From NCBI GenBank assembly GCA_034437455.1, contig DAOTUB010000114.1, forward strand, positions 1-43,493: a stretch of DNA of 43,493 nt, read 5' to 3'. The notes under the pieces were generated by a model. It did not search any database and was not told where the DNA came from. It saw only the letters and a list, made by a program, of their open reading frames with translations. The stretch is from DAOTUB01 sp034437455. Lineage in GTDB: Bacteria; Chloroflexota; Anaerolineae; B4-G1. Below, one piece after another: positions 24,931 through 31,999 of this stretch; the stretch's first letter is position 1, and the number at the start of each line of letters is the position of its first letter. Made by a program: the position numbers and the translations under genes.

Positions 24931-25832
24931 ACGCAGGAGGATTGATGGTGTTGATGATATTTCTTTTCATGGGCGGTTTCGCTCTGTTGATCGTCTTCAC
25001 CTCGATGGTGCGCATTGTGCGCGAGTACGAGCGATTGGTGGTTTTCCGGCTAGGGCGCTGTCTTGGCATAAAGGGTCCAGGGTTGGTGTTATTGATTCCC
25101 TTTATTGATAAAGCCGTCAAAGTGGATCAGCGCGAGCAGTTCATAGAAGTCCCTCACCAGATCTGCATCACCAGGGACAATGCGCCCATGGGGATGGATT
25201 TTCTGATCTACTGGAAGGTAATCAACCCCGAGTTGAGCGTATTGCAGGTGGGCCAGTTTGCGCCGGCTTCGGTGGGCATTGCCACGACGACGCTGCGCGC
25301 CGTCATTGGCGATATTGATCTCGACGACGTGCTGGCCCAACGGGAGCACATCAACCAGGTACTGCGGGTGAAACTGGACGAGGTTACGGAGCGCTGGGGC
25401 GTCAAGGTGACGGCGGTGGAGATCCGCGAGATCGAAATGCCGCGAGAAGTTCAGGATGCAATGAACCGGCAGATGGCAGCGGAGCGAGAACGGCGCGCGG
25501 TGGTGACAGAGGCCAAGGGCAAGCGCGAGGCCTCTATCACGGTCGCCGAGGGTGAGAAGCAAGCCTCCATTCTGAGAGCCGAGGGCGCGAAGCAGAGCGC
25601 CATCCTGGAAGCCGAGGGTCTGCAAACCGCGCAGGCGCTGCGGGCCGAGGGTTTTGCCGTGGCGCTGAAGGAAATCTGGGAATCGGCGCGCGAGGTAGAC
25701 CCCAACACGATGACGTTGCAGTACTTTGAGACCCTGAAGCAACTGGGAACCAGCCCGGCGACAAAGTTCATCTTCCCGATGGAGTTCACCGGCTTGCTGG
25801 AATCCTTCGTCAAGGCGCAAAAGAAGGAATAA
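24927..25832 (+). CDS. SPFH/stomatin family protein (slipin)
   Basis: A 301-residue slipin. One N-terminal hydrophobic segment (about 5-30) is followed by the SPFH domain (YERLVVFRLGR, GPGLVLLIPF, DNAPMGMDFLIYWKV) and an Ala/Glu-rich coiled coil (about 190-245, KGKREASITVAEGEKQ) that oligomerises. Slipins scaffold membrane microdomains together with NfeD. Preceded by AAAAGGAGGTAGTGA inside the nfeD gene. A strong hairpin follows at 25870-25911. Confidence 0.93.
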   Translation: MNAGGLMVLMIFLFMGGFALLIVFTSMVRIVREYERLVVFRLGRCLGIKGPGLVLLIPFIDKAVKVDQREQFIEVPHQICITRDNAPMGMDFLIYWKVINPELSVLQVGQFAPASVGIATTTLRAVIGDIDLDDVLAQREHINQVLRVKLDEVTERWGVKVTAVEIREIEMPREVQDAMNRQMAAERERRAVVTEAKGKREASITVAEGEKQASILRAEGAKQSAILEAEGLQTAQALRAEGFAVALKEIWESAREVDPNTMTLQYFETLKQLGTSPATKFIFPMEFTGLLESFVKAQKKE

Positions 25833-25869
25833 ACTACAGACTACAGGCAGCCAAGTGAAGTTTGAGATT

Positions 25870-25911
25870 CAGAAAGCGGAGTTGAGAGACACAAGCCAAC
25901 TCCGCTTTCTG
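25870..25911 (+). terminator. Hairpin ending the nfeD-slipin operon
   Basis: A perfect 15-bp stem (CAGAAAGCGGAGTTG with its complement) and a 12-base loop. No T-run follows, so termination may be Rho-assisted or the hairpin may stabilise the mRNA end. Confidence 0.55.
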
Positions 25912-26001
25912 GGGAAAACCTGTTGACGAAAACAGTTTCGTGATGGATAAACCGGTCATCGGTAAATGACACAGCCGTTAGACCTCACTTTGGAGGGAGA
26001 G

Positions 26002-27420
26002 ATGATATATCAAAACAAACAAGAATTGTTGAATACGTTGGAAGACATCATACACGTGGACGATGGTATGGTCACGATCGTAGATGAGGTAGCACTGCGA
26101 GGGCCGATACTGGACCAATTGGTCTACAATGCGGTCTTTGCCGAGGGCGAGGTGCAAGCCGCGGCCCGCTGGCTGATCTGGGAAGCGGGCCAGGCATTAG
26201 GCATCCGCCCGGCGAGCATCCACACCCTCTACCGCGCACGCGGTCGCGGAGAGGCCGGGGCCAACTGGACGGTACCGGCGATGAACCTGCGCGGCATGGC
26301 CTACGATATGGCGCGAGCCGTCTTTCGCGCTGCGCTGGCTCGCCAGGTGGGAGCGATGATCTTTGAGATCGCGCGCTCCGAGATCGGCTACACCGATCAG
26401 CCGCCAGCGGAATACGCCAGCGCCGTCATCGCGGCGGCTATCCGGGAGGGATACCGAGGCCCCTTGTTTATCCAGGGCGATCACTTCCAGGTGAATGCCA
26501 AAAAGTACGCTCAAGACCCAACTACCGAATTGGACGCCATTAACGACCTGACAAGAAAAGCTATCCGAGCCGGTTTCTACAACATTGACATTGATACCTC
26601 GACGCTGGTGGACCTGAGCCAACCGACGATCACCGAGCAGCAGCGACTTAACTTTGAACTGTGCGCCCGGTTCACGAAACTTGTCCGCGAACTAGAGCCA
26701 TCCGGGATTGCCGTCTCGGTCGGGGGGGAGATCGGCGAGGTAGGCGGGAAGAACAGCACCGAGGAAGAACTGCGCGCGTTTATGGACGGCTACAACAGCG
26801 AACTGCCGCAGGGAATGGAGGGGTTGAGCAAACTCAGCATCCAGACTGGCACTTCCCACGGCGGCGTTGTGTTGCCCGACGGCTCGCTGGCGCAGGTCAA
26901 GATCGACTTTGACACACTCAAGCGGCTATCGAATGTCTCGCGGGACGAGTACGGGATGGGCGGAGCCGTACAACACGGGGCCAGCACCTTACCGCCGGAT
27001 GCATTCCACAAATTCGCCGAAGTAGACGCCTGTGAGGTCCATCTGGCGACCGGCTTCCAGAATATCATTTACGAATACCCCAGGTTTCCCGACGATCTGC
27101 GACAACAGATATACGCTCACGTCAAAGAGGCTCACGCCTCCCAGTGGAAGGAAGGGCAGACCGAGGAACAGTTCATCTACAAGAATCGCAAGCGAGGCTT
27201 TGGGGCTTTCAAACAGGAGGTCTGGGACATACCAGCGGATGTGCGCGAGGAAATCGGGCAGGCGTTGGAAGAGCAATTCGGTTTTCTGTTCGAGCAGCTA
27301 GGCGTCACTGACACGGTTGAATTGGTGGAGCAACACGTCTCAGCACCAGAGACCCACAAAAAACTAGGTGATTTTGCCGCAAAAGGAAAAATCACCCCGG
27401 ATGCCGATCTGGCGGATTAG
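26002..27420 (+). CDS. Class II (zinc) aldolase, FBA/tagatose-bisphosphate type
   Basis: A 472-residue class II aldolase, longer than typical FbaA (about 360). Zinc and active-site motifs are seen in order: QGDHFQ, NIDIDTS, GGEIGEVGGKN, TGTSHGGV and QHGAST. It would cleave fructose- or tagatose-1,6-bisphosphate or a related ketose; specificity is not readable. An ATG 36 bases upstream (25966) is in frame but has no ribosome site, while the ATG at 26002 follows GGAGGGAGAG, so I choose the latter. The extra length is N-terminal (about 70 residues) and C-terminal (about 80 residues). Confidence 0.88.
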   Translation: MIYQNKQELLNTLEDIIHVDDGMVTIVDEVALRGPILDQLVYNAVFAEGEVQAAARWLIWEAGQALGIRPASIHTLYRARGRGEAGANWTVPAMNLRGMAYDMARAVFRAALARQVGAMIFEIARSEIGYTDQPPAEYASAVIAAAIREGYRGPLFIQGDHFQVNAKKYAQDPTTELDAINDLTRKAIRAGFYNIDIDTSTLVDLSQPTITEQQRLNFELCARFTKLVRELEPSGIAVSVGGEIGEVGGKNSTEEELRAFMDGYNSELPQGMEGLSKLSIQTGTSHGGVVLPDGSLAQVKIDFDTLKRLSNVSRDEYGMGGAVQHGASTLPPDAFHKFAEVDACEVHLATGFQNIIYEYPRFPDDLRQQIYAHVKEAHASQWKEGQTEEQFIYKNRKRGFGAFKQEVWDIPADVREEIGQALEEQFGFLFEQLGVTDTVELVEQHVSAPETHKKLGDFAAKGKITPDADLAD

Positions 27421-27422
27421 AA

Positions 27423-27468
27423 CGTTAGTACATTGGTGGTCGCTCGGGAGATCTGCTAATGTACCAAC
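27423..27468. terminator. Hairpin between convergent genes
   Basis: CGTTAGTACATT pairs with AATGTACCAACG (11 of 12). It lies between the aldolase stop and the convergent gene's stop and could end transcription from both sides, although T-runs are absent. Confidence 0.45.
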
Positions 27469-27472
27469 GCCA

Positions 27473-27889
27473 TCATTCCTTCAACTTGATGCTGGTGATA
27501 AGATAGAAGTACGTTAGTGACTGGGCTATTCCGTGGGCGATGCGACGGTCGATCTGGCCCGAGACGTCCACCGCGTGCCGGCCACCGCTCGCCGTCGGGC
27601 ACAGCACAGCCAGCCGTTTTCCCTCGTCGTATCCCTGGAGCACCCACTCGCCCCCGTGACGGCGGCGGAACATCTCGCCCAGGAAACAGGCCCACAACAG
27701 GCGCATCTTTTTCGAGGGATCGGAGGATTCCCGTAGATGGCGGTCGATCCATTCATCCAGGAGTTGCAGCGCGGTGGAGTCGTAGGCTACCTCGTAGCCT
27801 GCAACCCGGCTTAGTTCTCGCTGCGCCCGTTCCGCCATTTCCACCAGAGAACGAACCTGTTGCGGCGTCAGAAACTCCACTGATTCCAT
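27473..27889 (-). CDS. Hypothetical protein
   Basis: A 138-residue soluble protein, not recognised. The N-terminal helix-rich part (FLTPQQVRSLVEMAERAQRE) is followed by WACFLGEMFRRRHGGEW and a C-terminal strand region. The layout resembles small DUF3806-like proteins, but I cannot assign it. The start is the ATG at 27889 with GGGAGG eight bases upstream; a GTG nine bases earlier is less well placed. It is convergent with the aldolase. Confidence 0.55.
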   Translation of the reverse strand: MESVEFLTPQQVRSLVEMAERAQRELSRVAGYEVAYDSTALQLLDEWIDRHLRESSDPSKKMRLLWACFLGEMFRRRHGGEWVLQGYDEGKRLAVLCPTASGGRHAVDVSGQIDRRIAHGIAQSLTYFYLITSIKLKE

Positions 27890-27973
27890 TCTGCCCACCT
27901 CCCACGCGCCTGATCTCTATCGGGAACAGTATAGCACGGTTATGAAGGAAGGTCAATCGGTTCCGAGAAAGTA

Positions 27974-28001
27974 TTGCGCATCAACCAGCTTGTGCTATAA
28001 T
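27974..28001 (+). promoter_or_regulatory. Promoter of tRNA-Ser
   Basis: TTGCGC (27974-27979), 16-base spacer, consensus TATAAT (27996-28001), ending nine bases before the tRNA. Confidence 0.65.
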
Positions 28002-28010
28002 ACCGCTGTC

Positions 28011-28099
28011 GGAAGGGTGCCGGAGTGGACGATCGGGGCGGTCTCGAAAACCGTTGTGGTCTTTATAGGCCACCGTGGGTTCGAATCCCACCCCTTCCG
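28011..28099 (+). tRNA. tRNA-Ser(CGA)
   Basis: The acceptor GGAAGGG (28011-28017) pairs fully with CCCTTCC (28092-28098); the discriminator is G. The anticodon loop CTCGAAA gives CGA, reading the Ser codon UCG. A long variable arm (class II tRNA) and the T-arm GTGGGTTCGAATCCCAC are present. CCA is not encoded. The 3' half overlaps, antisense, the end of the DUF126 gene. Confidence 0.96.
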
Positions 28100-28524
28100 C
28101 CTGACGTATCTTTTTCCCCCCGCCAGATGATGATTTTCTGATCCTGCACCTGCACCCAATCCCCGGTGTGAATGCGCGAGATGTCCACTTGGTCCACCAT
28201 CGGAATCTCGGCGATGATCGCTCCCACGGCCACGACGGGGTCAGCCTCGGCGTTGATGATCGCCGCCGGAGCTAACTGAGAGCGCACCAACCGGTAGAGT
28301 GTGTAAGAGCCAACGGTGCTGCCTTTGCCTGTGGGGAAAACTAGCACGCGCCCGGCTATGCACTGGCCTTCGAGTGGATGACCGGCTTCGATGACGATGC
28401 CTGTGTCAGGATCTATTCCGCCCAGAAAGCCGATGGGTTCGGGCGATACTAGCGCCTCGCCTTCTGTCTGGCCGGCTTTTACTACACGGGCGAGAACGCG
28501 GATTGGGGGACAATGTCGGATCAT
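28063..28524 (-). CDS. DUF126 / aconitase X swivel-domain protein
   Basis: A 153-residue protein of the DUF126 family, the small subunit of aconitase X-type enzymes (including archaeal phosphomevalonate dehydratase and cis-hydroxyproline dehydratase). Family motifs are SPEPIGFLGGIDPDTG, GHPLEGQ and FPTGKGSTVGSY. The ATG at 28524 overlaps the upstream stop (ATGA). The catalytic large subunit (DUF521) is normally adjacent but is absent here, so the partner is elsewhere or the protein acts alone. The last 12 or so codons and the stop lie antisense within tRNA-Ser (ending GIRTHGGL), an unusual 3' overlap. Confidence 0.85.
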   Translation of the reverse strand: MIRHCPPIRVLARVVKAGQTEGEALVSPEPIGFLGGIDPDTGIVIEAGHPLEGQCIAGRVLVFPTGKGSTVGSYTLYRLVRSQLAPAAIINAEADPVVAVGAIIAEIPMVDQVDISRIHTGDWVQVQDQKIIIWRGEKDTSGGRGGIRTHGGL

Positions 28525-29321
28525 GTGCGGACGAATATTGGACGGATAACTGTGTCGTAAAAGTTGGTCAATATGCCCAGACGGACGCCCTGGTGACGCA
28601 TCCAATCTTTGAGGTTGTTCACGTTCACGTCGGTCACGTCACGGATGGCTACGGGGAAATGCATAACTGCACTCTCGACAACAAAATGATTGAATTTCAA
28701 GGAACCGATGCTTTCGCCCTGGAAGATGACCTGGTAATCCCGGCGTGGTTCGATGCCCACACTGCGCAACCGGTATTCGTGGTAGCAGGCGTTGGCATAG
28801 ATGCGATGAATGAACCCAAGTCCCAAGGTACAATGCACTTCAACCGCTGCACCAAGTACTTCACCCGTCACTTGGGGATAGAGCAATCCTTCTGGCAATT
28901 CGTCCAGAGATCGGAATCCAGGTTCGTACTCGGCTTGTCGTTCCGGATCAAAATACAGTCGCTCGAACTCTGGCTGTGGCCCGCCAAAATTGAGCAGCAG
29001 TCCCACTCGTGCTCCGACTGTTTTCATATACGAGAAGAGTTGTGCTTTGTGGATTCCCTCTAATTGGGGCGACACCTTACACTCGACGACAACTCGTTCG
29101 TCCACGAGTAGAATGTCGAGCTTTTGTACGCCGACTAGCCGCTCCTTGTACACAATCTGGTACTCTGGCTGTCGTCGGTAGTGCACCCCCTTATCCCCTA
29201 TCACCTTCACCAGTGCATTTTCGTGAATGAACTCGGGATGGGTGCGTGACAGGCCGTTGTACACGACGTAATATGATCCGAGGATTTCTCCTGTCAGTTC
29301 TTTGTAGAGCAACTTGGTCAT
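28521..29321 (-). CDS. Tandem GxxExxY protein (PD-(D/E)XK fold)
   Basis: A 266-residue protein made of two GxxExxY-like domains. The first (about 5-125) keeps a nuclease-type core, LDILLVDERVVVECKV, and then HKAQLFSYMKTVGARVGLLLNF. The second (about 145-266) starts GEVLGAAVEVHCTLGLGF, the family signature, but the Asp/Glu-x-Lys positions are replaced (FNHFVVESAVMHF), so it should be catalytically dead. The family's function is unknown; the fold is that of PD-(D/E)XK nucleases. Its gene overlaps the DUF126 gene by four bases, and a 52-bp palindrome lies just upstream. Confidence 0.8.
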   Translation of the reverse strand: MTKLLYKELTGEILGSYYVVYNGLSRTHPEFIHENALVKVIGDKGVHYRRQPEYQIVYKERLVGVQKLDILLVDERVVVECKVSPQLEGIHKAQLFSYMKTVGARVGLLLNFGGPQPEFERLYFDPERQAEYEPGFRSLDELPEGLLYPQVTGEVLGAAVEVHCTLGLGFIHRIYANACYHEYRLRSVGIEPRRDYQVIFQGESIGSLKFNHFVVESAVMHFPVAIRDVTDVNVNNLKDWMRHQGVRLGILTNFYDTVIRPIFVRT

Positions 29322-29336
29322 TGGTTTCCATTGATC

Positions 29337-29388
29337 CGTTACTGTCCTGTGATCCGTGTTCTAGAACGCGGATCACAGGACAGTAACG
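29337..29388. repeat. 52-bp near-perfect palindrome
   Basis: The sequence reads the same on both strands at 25 of 26 pairs, the one exception being T29357/G29368. The centre is TTCTAGAA and the arms run CGTTACTGTCC outward. It lies 15 bases upstream of the GxxExxY start codon and just after the original end of the Nudix gene. It could be an operator, a processing or termination hairpin, or a mobile-element remnant. Confidence 0.9.
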
Positions 29389-29498
29389 AATGATACACCG
29401 TCAAAAAGATGCGCTCTTCACCTGCCCGTCAAAGTTCAAACAATCCTCCACTCGCTGGCGTTGAACTGCGCTCAGTTCGTCAAGCGCAAAGTAACGGT

Positions 29499-29659
29499 GG
29501 GTATAATTCAAAAGTCTGGGGAGCTTTCGACGTAGCCGCGCTTTCCATAGCGCGCAGGCCCGCGAGGTATGGAAACCTCGGCTACATAGCCCCGTTTTAT
29601 TGAAAAGATAAAGTCTGGAGAAAAAAGAAACCTGTCCCCCAGAGTTCTGAATTATACCC
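29499..29659. mobile_element. 161-bp MITE with terminal repeats and 8-bp target duplication
   Basis: The left end GGGTATAATTCA (29499-29510, extending to about 29521) and the right end (29637-29659) are inverted repeats matching 21 of 23. The element is flanked by identical 8-mers GTAACGGT at 29491-29498 and 29660-29667, a clean target duplication. It has no coding capacity and carries a REP-like hairpin pair inside. A second copy forms the left edge of the window (1-127). The terminal repeats contain TATAAT, which could act as a -10 box. The parent transposase family is not determined. Confidence 0.93.
29532..29585 (+). repeat. BIME-like paired hairpin, family A
   Basis: GTAGCC and GGCTAC enclose two hairpins: CGCGCT, loop TTCCAT, AGCGCG, and CGAGGT, loop ATGGAA, ACCTCG. 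The loops are reverse complements of each other. It lies inside the MITE; another family A copy stands free at 36492-36563. Confidence 0.88.
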
Positions 29660-29982
29660 GTAACGGTATTCAGAGTGTTCCGGACTCGGCCGTATCTCAG
29701 CACTGGCTGGCAAATCCGCTAGGCGGCAGCGAAAAATGCAGGCGTGTGAGTTGTAAGCCCGATGATAGTACATCCCACTCATGTAGCACACCTCGACCTC
29801 GCACCCCAGTTCCTCCAGGCACTCTCGGACGAGCGCCTCGTGGACCGTCTCGCCAGGTTCAAGAGATCCGCCTGAAAGCCCCCATCCCCCACCGTCGTAG
29901 GTCGCTTTGATCTGCAAGACCTGCCGCTCGTCGTTGGTGATGACGGCGTGAACGCTCAACCGATACGTGTCCTGAAAAGCCA

Positions 29983-31935
29983 TCATGGCCCCGCAGTCCG
30001 CGTCACGTCAAATGCCTCGATATTCCACAACTCGATGTACTCACTGGGGTCCAGGATCACGCCGCTCACCTCCGGACGCGCGATGACCAGTTTGGGTACA
30101 AAGTAGAGCGGCAACACAGGCAGGTCGTTAGAAAAGATGCGCTGCGCCTCGCGATGGAAACTTGTGTGCGCTTCTGTGCCGGGTAGTGCATCCAACGCCG
30201 ACTGACAGGCCACATCGTAGTCAACGCTGGCATAACCGGCGTCGTTGCTCGCAGCCCACCAGTTCTCCGATCGGGGGATCTCGGTGGAGAGATAGAGGCC
30301 ACACGGCGCATCGAGATCGTTCAACCAGGAAAAAAGCGCCAGGTCGAACTGACGCCCGAACACTCGACCGTCCGGTCCGTCGGCGTAGAACTCCTCAAGC
30401 GCGAGGTACTCGACTGCCAGTCCGATGCCACAGGCTGCCAGATTCTCGGTCAGGATGTGCGCCGTTCGCTCGCGCGCCGGGTCATCGGCGGTCGTGAGGA
30501 GGGTAATCGTGAAAGGCGTACCACTCACAACACCTGCCACGTCGTGAGCCTCCCGCATACCGTCTCCATCCTCGTCCCGCCAACCTACCTCGTCCAACAA
30601 CGCCCCACCACTGGCAGGATTATAATCCCAGCGATGCACCCGATCGCCCGCGTAGAGCGGATGCTCGGAGGCGATGTAACTGTGAGCCACAGAAGCTCCG
30701 CCGTAAGGGAACGCCTCACCGGCGATCCGTCCCCGGTCGACGCACTGGGCGATCGCCTGGCGCACTCGCGCATCTCCGAAAAAGTCCGAACGACGCACCC
30801 ACTCAGCCGGGTCAATGCCAAAATCCAGGTGCTCCCACTCGCTGCTGGGGGATGAGATCAACTGCACCGCGCCGGCGCTGGCAGCCTCCAGAAGCGGCGC
30901 GATATCTCCGTTCTCGATCACGTCCTGGGTGATGAGGTCGCACTCGCCCGCCACGAGCCGATCGAGCGCCTGCTGAAGATCGGGGCCGAAACGAAAGATG
31001 ACGCGATCGAGATGAGGCATAAGCGCAGCGGCTCCTTCCGACGCGCGAAAATAACGCGGGTTGCGCACCAGCGTGATGTGGTCGCCCGCCACCCACTCCT
31101 CGATGACGAACGGTCCCCAACCCAATGGTTTGCGCTGCGCAATCTCCGTATTGAGCAACTGCTCGGCGGCGGCCTGTCCCCAGACGTGCCGGGGCAGTGG
31201 GTGATAAAAATTCAAAAAGTAAAACGGATCGCGATAACCCGGAACGCCCGTCCAGACGACGGTGCGCTCATCCACGACCTCGTAACTGTGCGTGAGATCC
31301 TTGCGCAACTGCTGGACGGGGCTTTCGAACTCGTCGGCCAGCTCGAAGGAATAGCGCGAATCATCGGCGGTCAGTGGCTGTCCATCCGCCCAGGTGACGC
31401 CGGCCCGTAGCCTAAAGGTGACCACCATCTGCGTCGTCGTGATCACTTCCCCTTCCTCAAACGTCGCCTCTTGACCAGCGGCGCTGATGACGGTGACGCC
31501 AGGGAGCAAGTCCACCAACTGACCGTTGACATCCACGACCTTGTCGCCATCCCTCACCTGCACCGTTCGCTGGACGGCGTCTCCATCGGCTAAACTGGGA
31601 ATCTTTTCCAGAATCACGGGCTGGAACTGGTACTTGCGGGTGTCAATTGGTCCATCGTAGATGCCCGCCAGCACGTTGCGAGCGGCGCGCGACGGACGCC
31701 CGTAGATAAAGAGCGTGTTTGGTTCAAACGCCTGGCAGATTGTGAGTTCCTTGGGCGGGAGCGGCGTCGCGGTAGCGGTCGGAGTCGGGGCCGCCGTGCT
31801 GATGGGATCCAGCGTGGGTGACGGCGATGGGGTAAACGCGGGTGGATCGAGGGTGACAGTAGGATTCGGCGTTGCACAGGCTGTGATGAGGCTGCTCAAT
31901 AGCAACATAGCAATAGCGATGGTACTATGTTTCAT
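29983..31935 (-). CDS. ABC transporter substrate-binding lipoprotein (SBP_bac_5)
   Basis: A 650-residue peptide/nickel-type (DppA/OppA-like) binding protein. A lipoprotein signal ends in LITAC at about residue 20, followed by a Thr/Pro stalk (about 22-65). The SBP_bac_5 domain shows VTFRLRAGVTWADGQPLTADD near 175, the family entry motif, and GWGPFVIEEWVAGDHITLVRNP near 290. It would capture peptides or similar ligands at the outer membrane face. No permease or ATPase genes are adjacent, so they must be elsewhere. The stop overlaps the Nudix start (ATGA), so they were a coupled pair. Confidence 0.92.
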   Translation of the reverse strand: MKHSTIAIAMLLLSSLITACATPNPTVTLDPPAFTPSPSPTLDPISTAAPTPTATATPLPPKELTICQAFEPNTLFIYGRPSRAARNVLAGIYDGPIDTRKYQFQPVILEKIPSLADGDAVQRTVQVRDGDKVVDVNGQLVDLLPGVTVISAAGQEATFEEGEVITTTQMVVTFRLRAGVTWADGQPLTADDSRYSFELADEFESPVQQLRKDLTHSYEVVDERTVVWTGVPGYRDPFYFLNFYHPLPRHVWGQAAAEQLLNTEIAQRKPLGWGPFVIEEWVAGDHITLVRNPRYFRASEGAAALMPHLDRVIFRFGPDLQQALDRLVAGECDLITQDVIENGDIAPLLEAASAGAVQLISSPSSEWEHLDFGIDPAEWVRRSDFFGDARVRQAIAQCVDRGRIAGEAFPYGGASVAHSYIASEHPLYAGDRVHRWDYNPASGGALLDEVGWRDEDGDGMREAHDVAGVVSGTPFTITLLTTADDPARERTAHILTENLAACGIGLAVEYLALEEFYADGPDGRVFGRQFDLALFSWLNDLDAPCGLYLSTEIPRSENWWAASNDAGYASVDYDVACQSALDALPGTEAHTSFHREAQRIFSNDLPVLPLYFVPKLVIARPEVSGVILDPSEYIELWNIEAFDVTRTAGP

Positions 31936-31999
31936 TCTATCTCCTCAGTGGGTGAATCGGTAGATTGGTCGTCGCTGTCGCCAGCTCAATTCGCCAGCA

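Larger units (their letters stand above)
29401..29986 (-). pseudogene. Nudix hydrolase gene interrupted by a MITE
   Basis: The reading frame open from 29986 to 29597 encodes 129 residues with an intact Nudix box (GGSLEPGETVHEALVRE then CLEELG). The first 109 residues are native; the last 20 (from GYNSELWG) are read out of the MITE at 29499-29659. Removing the element and one 8-bp target copy restores an exact 138-residue frame: EYRY joins FALDELSAVQRQRVEDC and ends at the TGA at 29401-29403. The truncated protein might retain fold and activity because the catalytic box is untouched. The start overlaps the stop of the upstream lipoprotein gene by four bases (ATGA). Confidence 0.9.
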
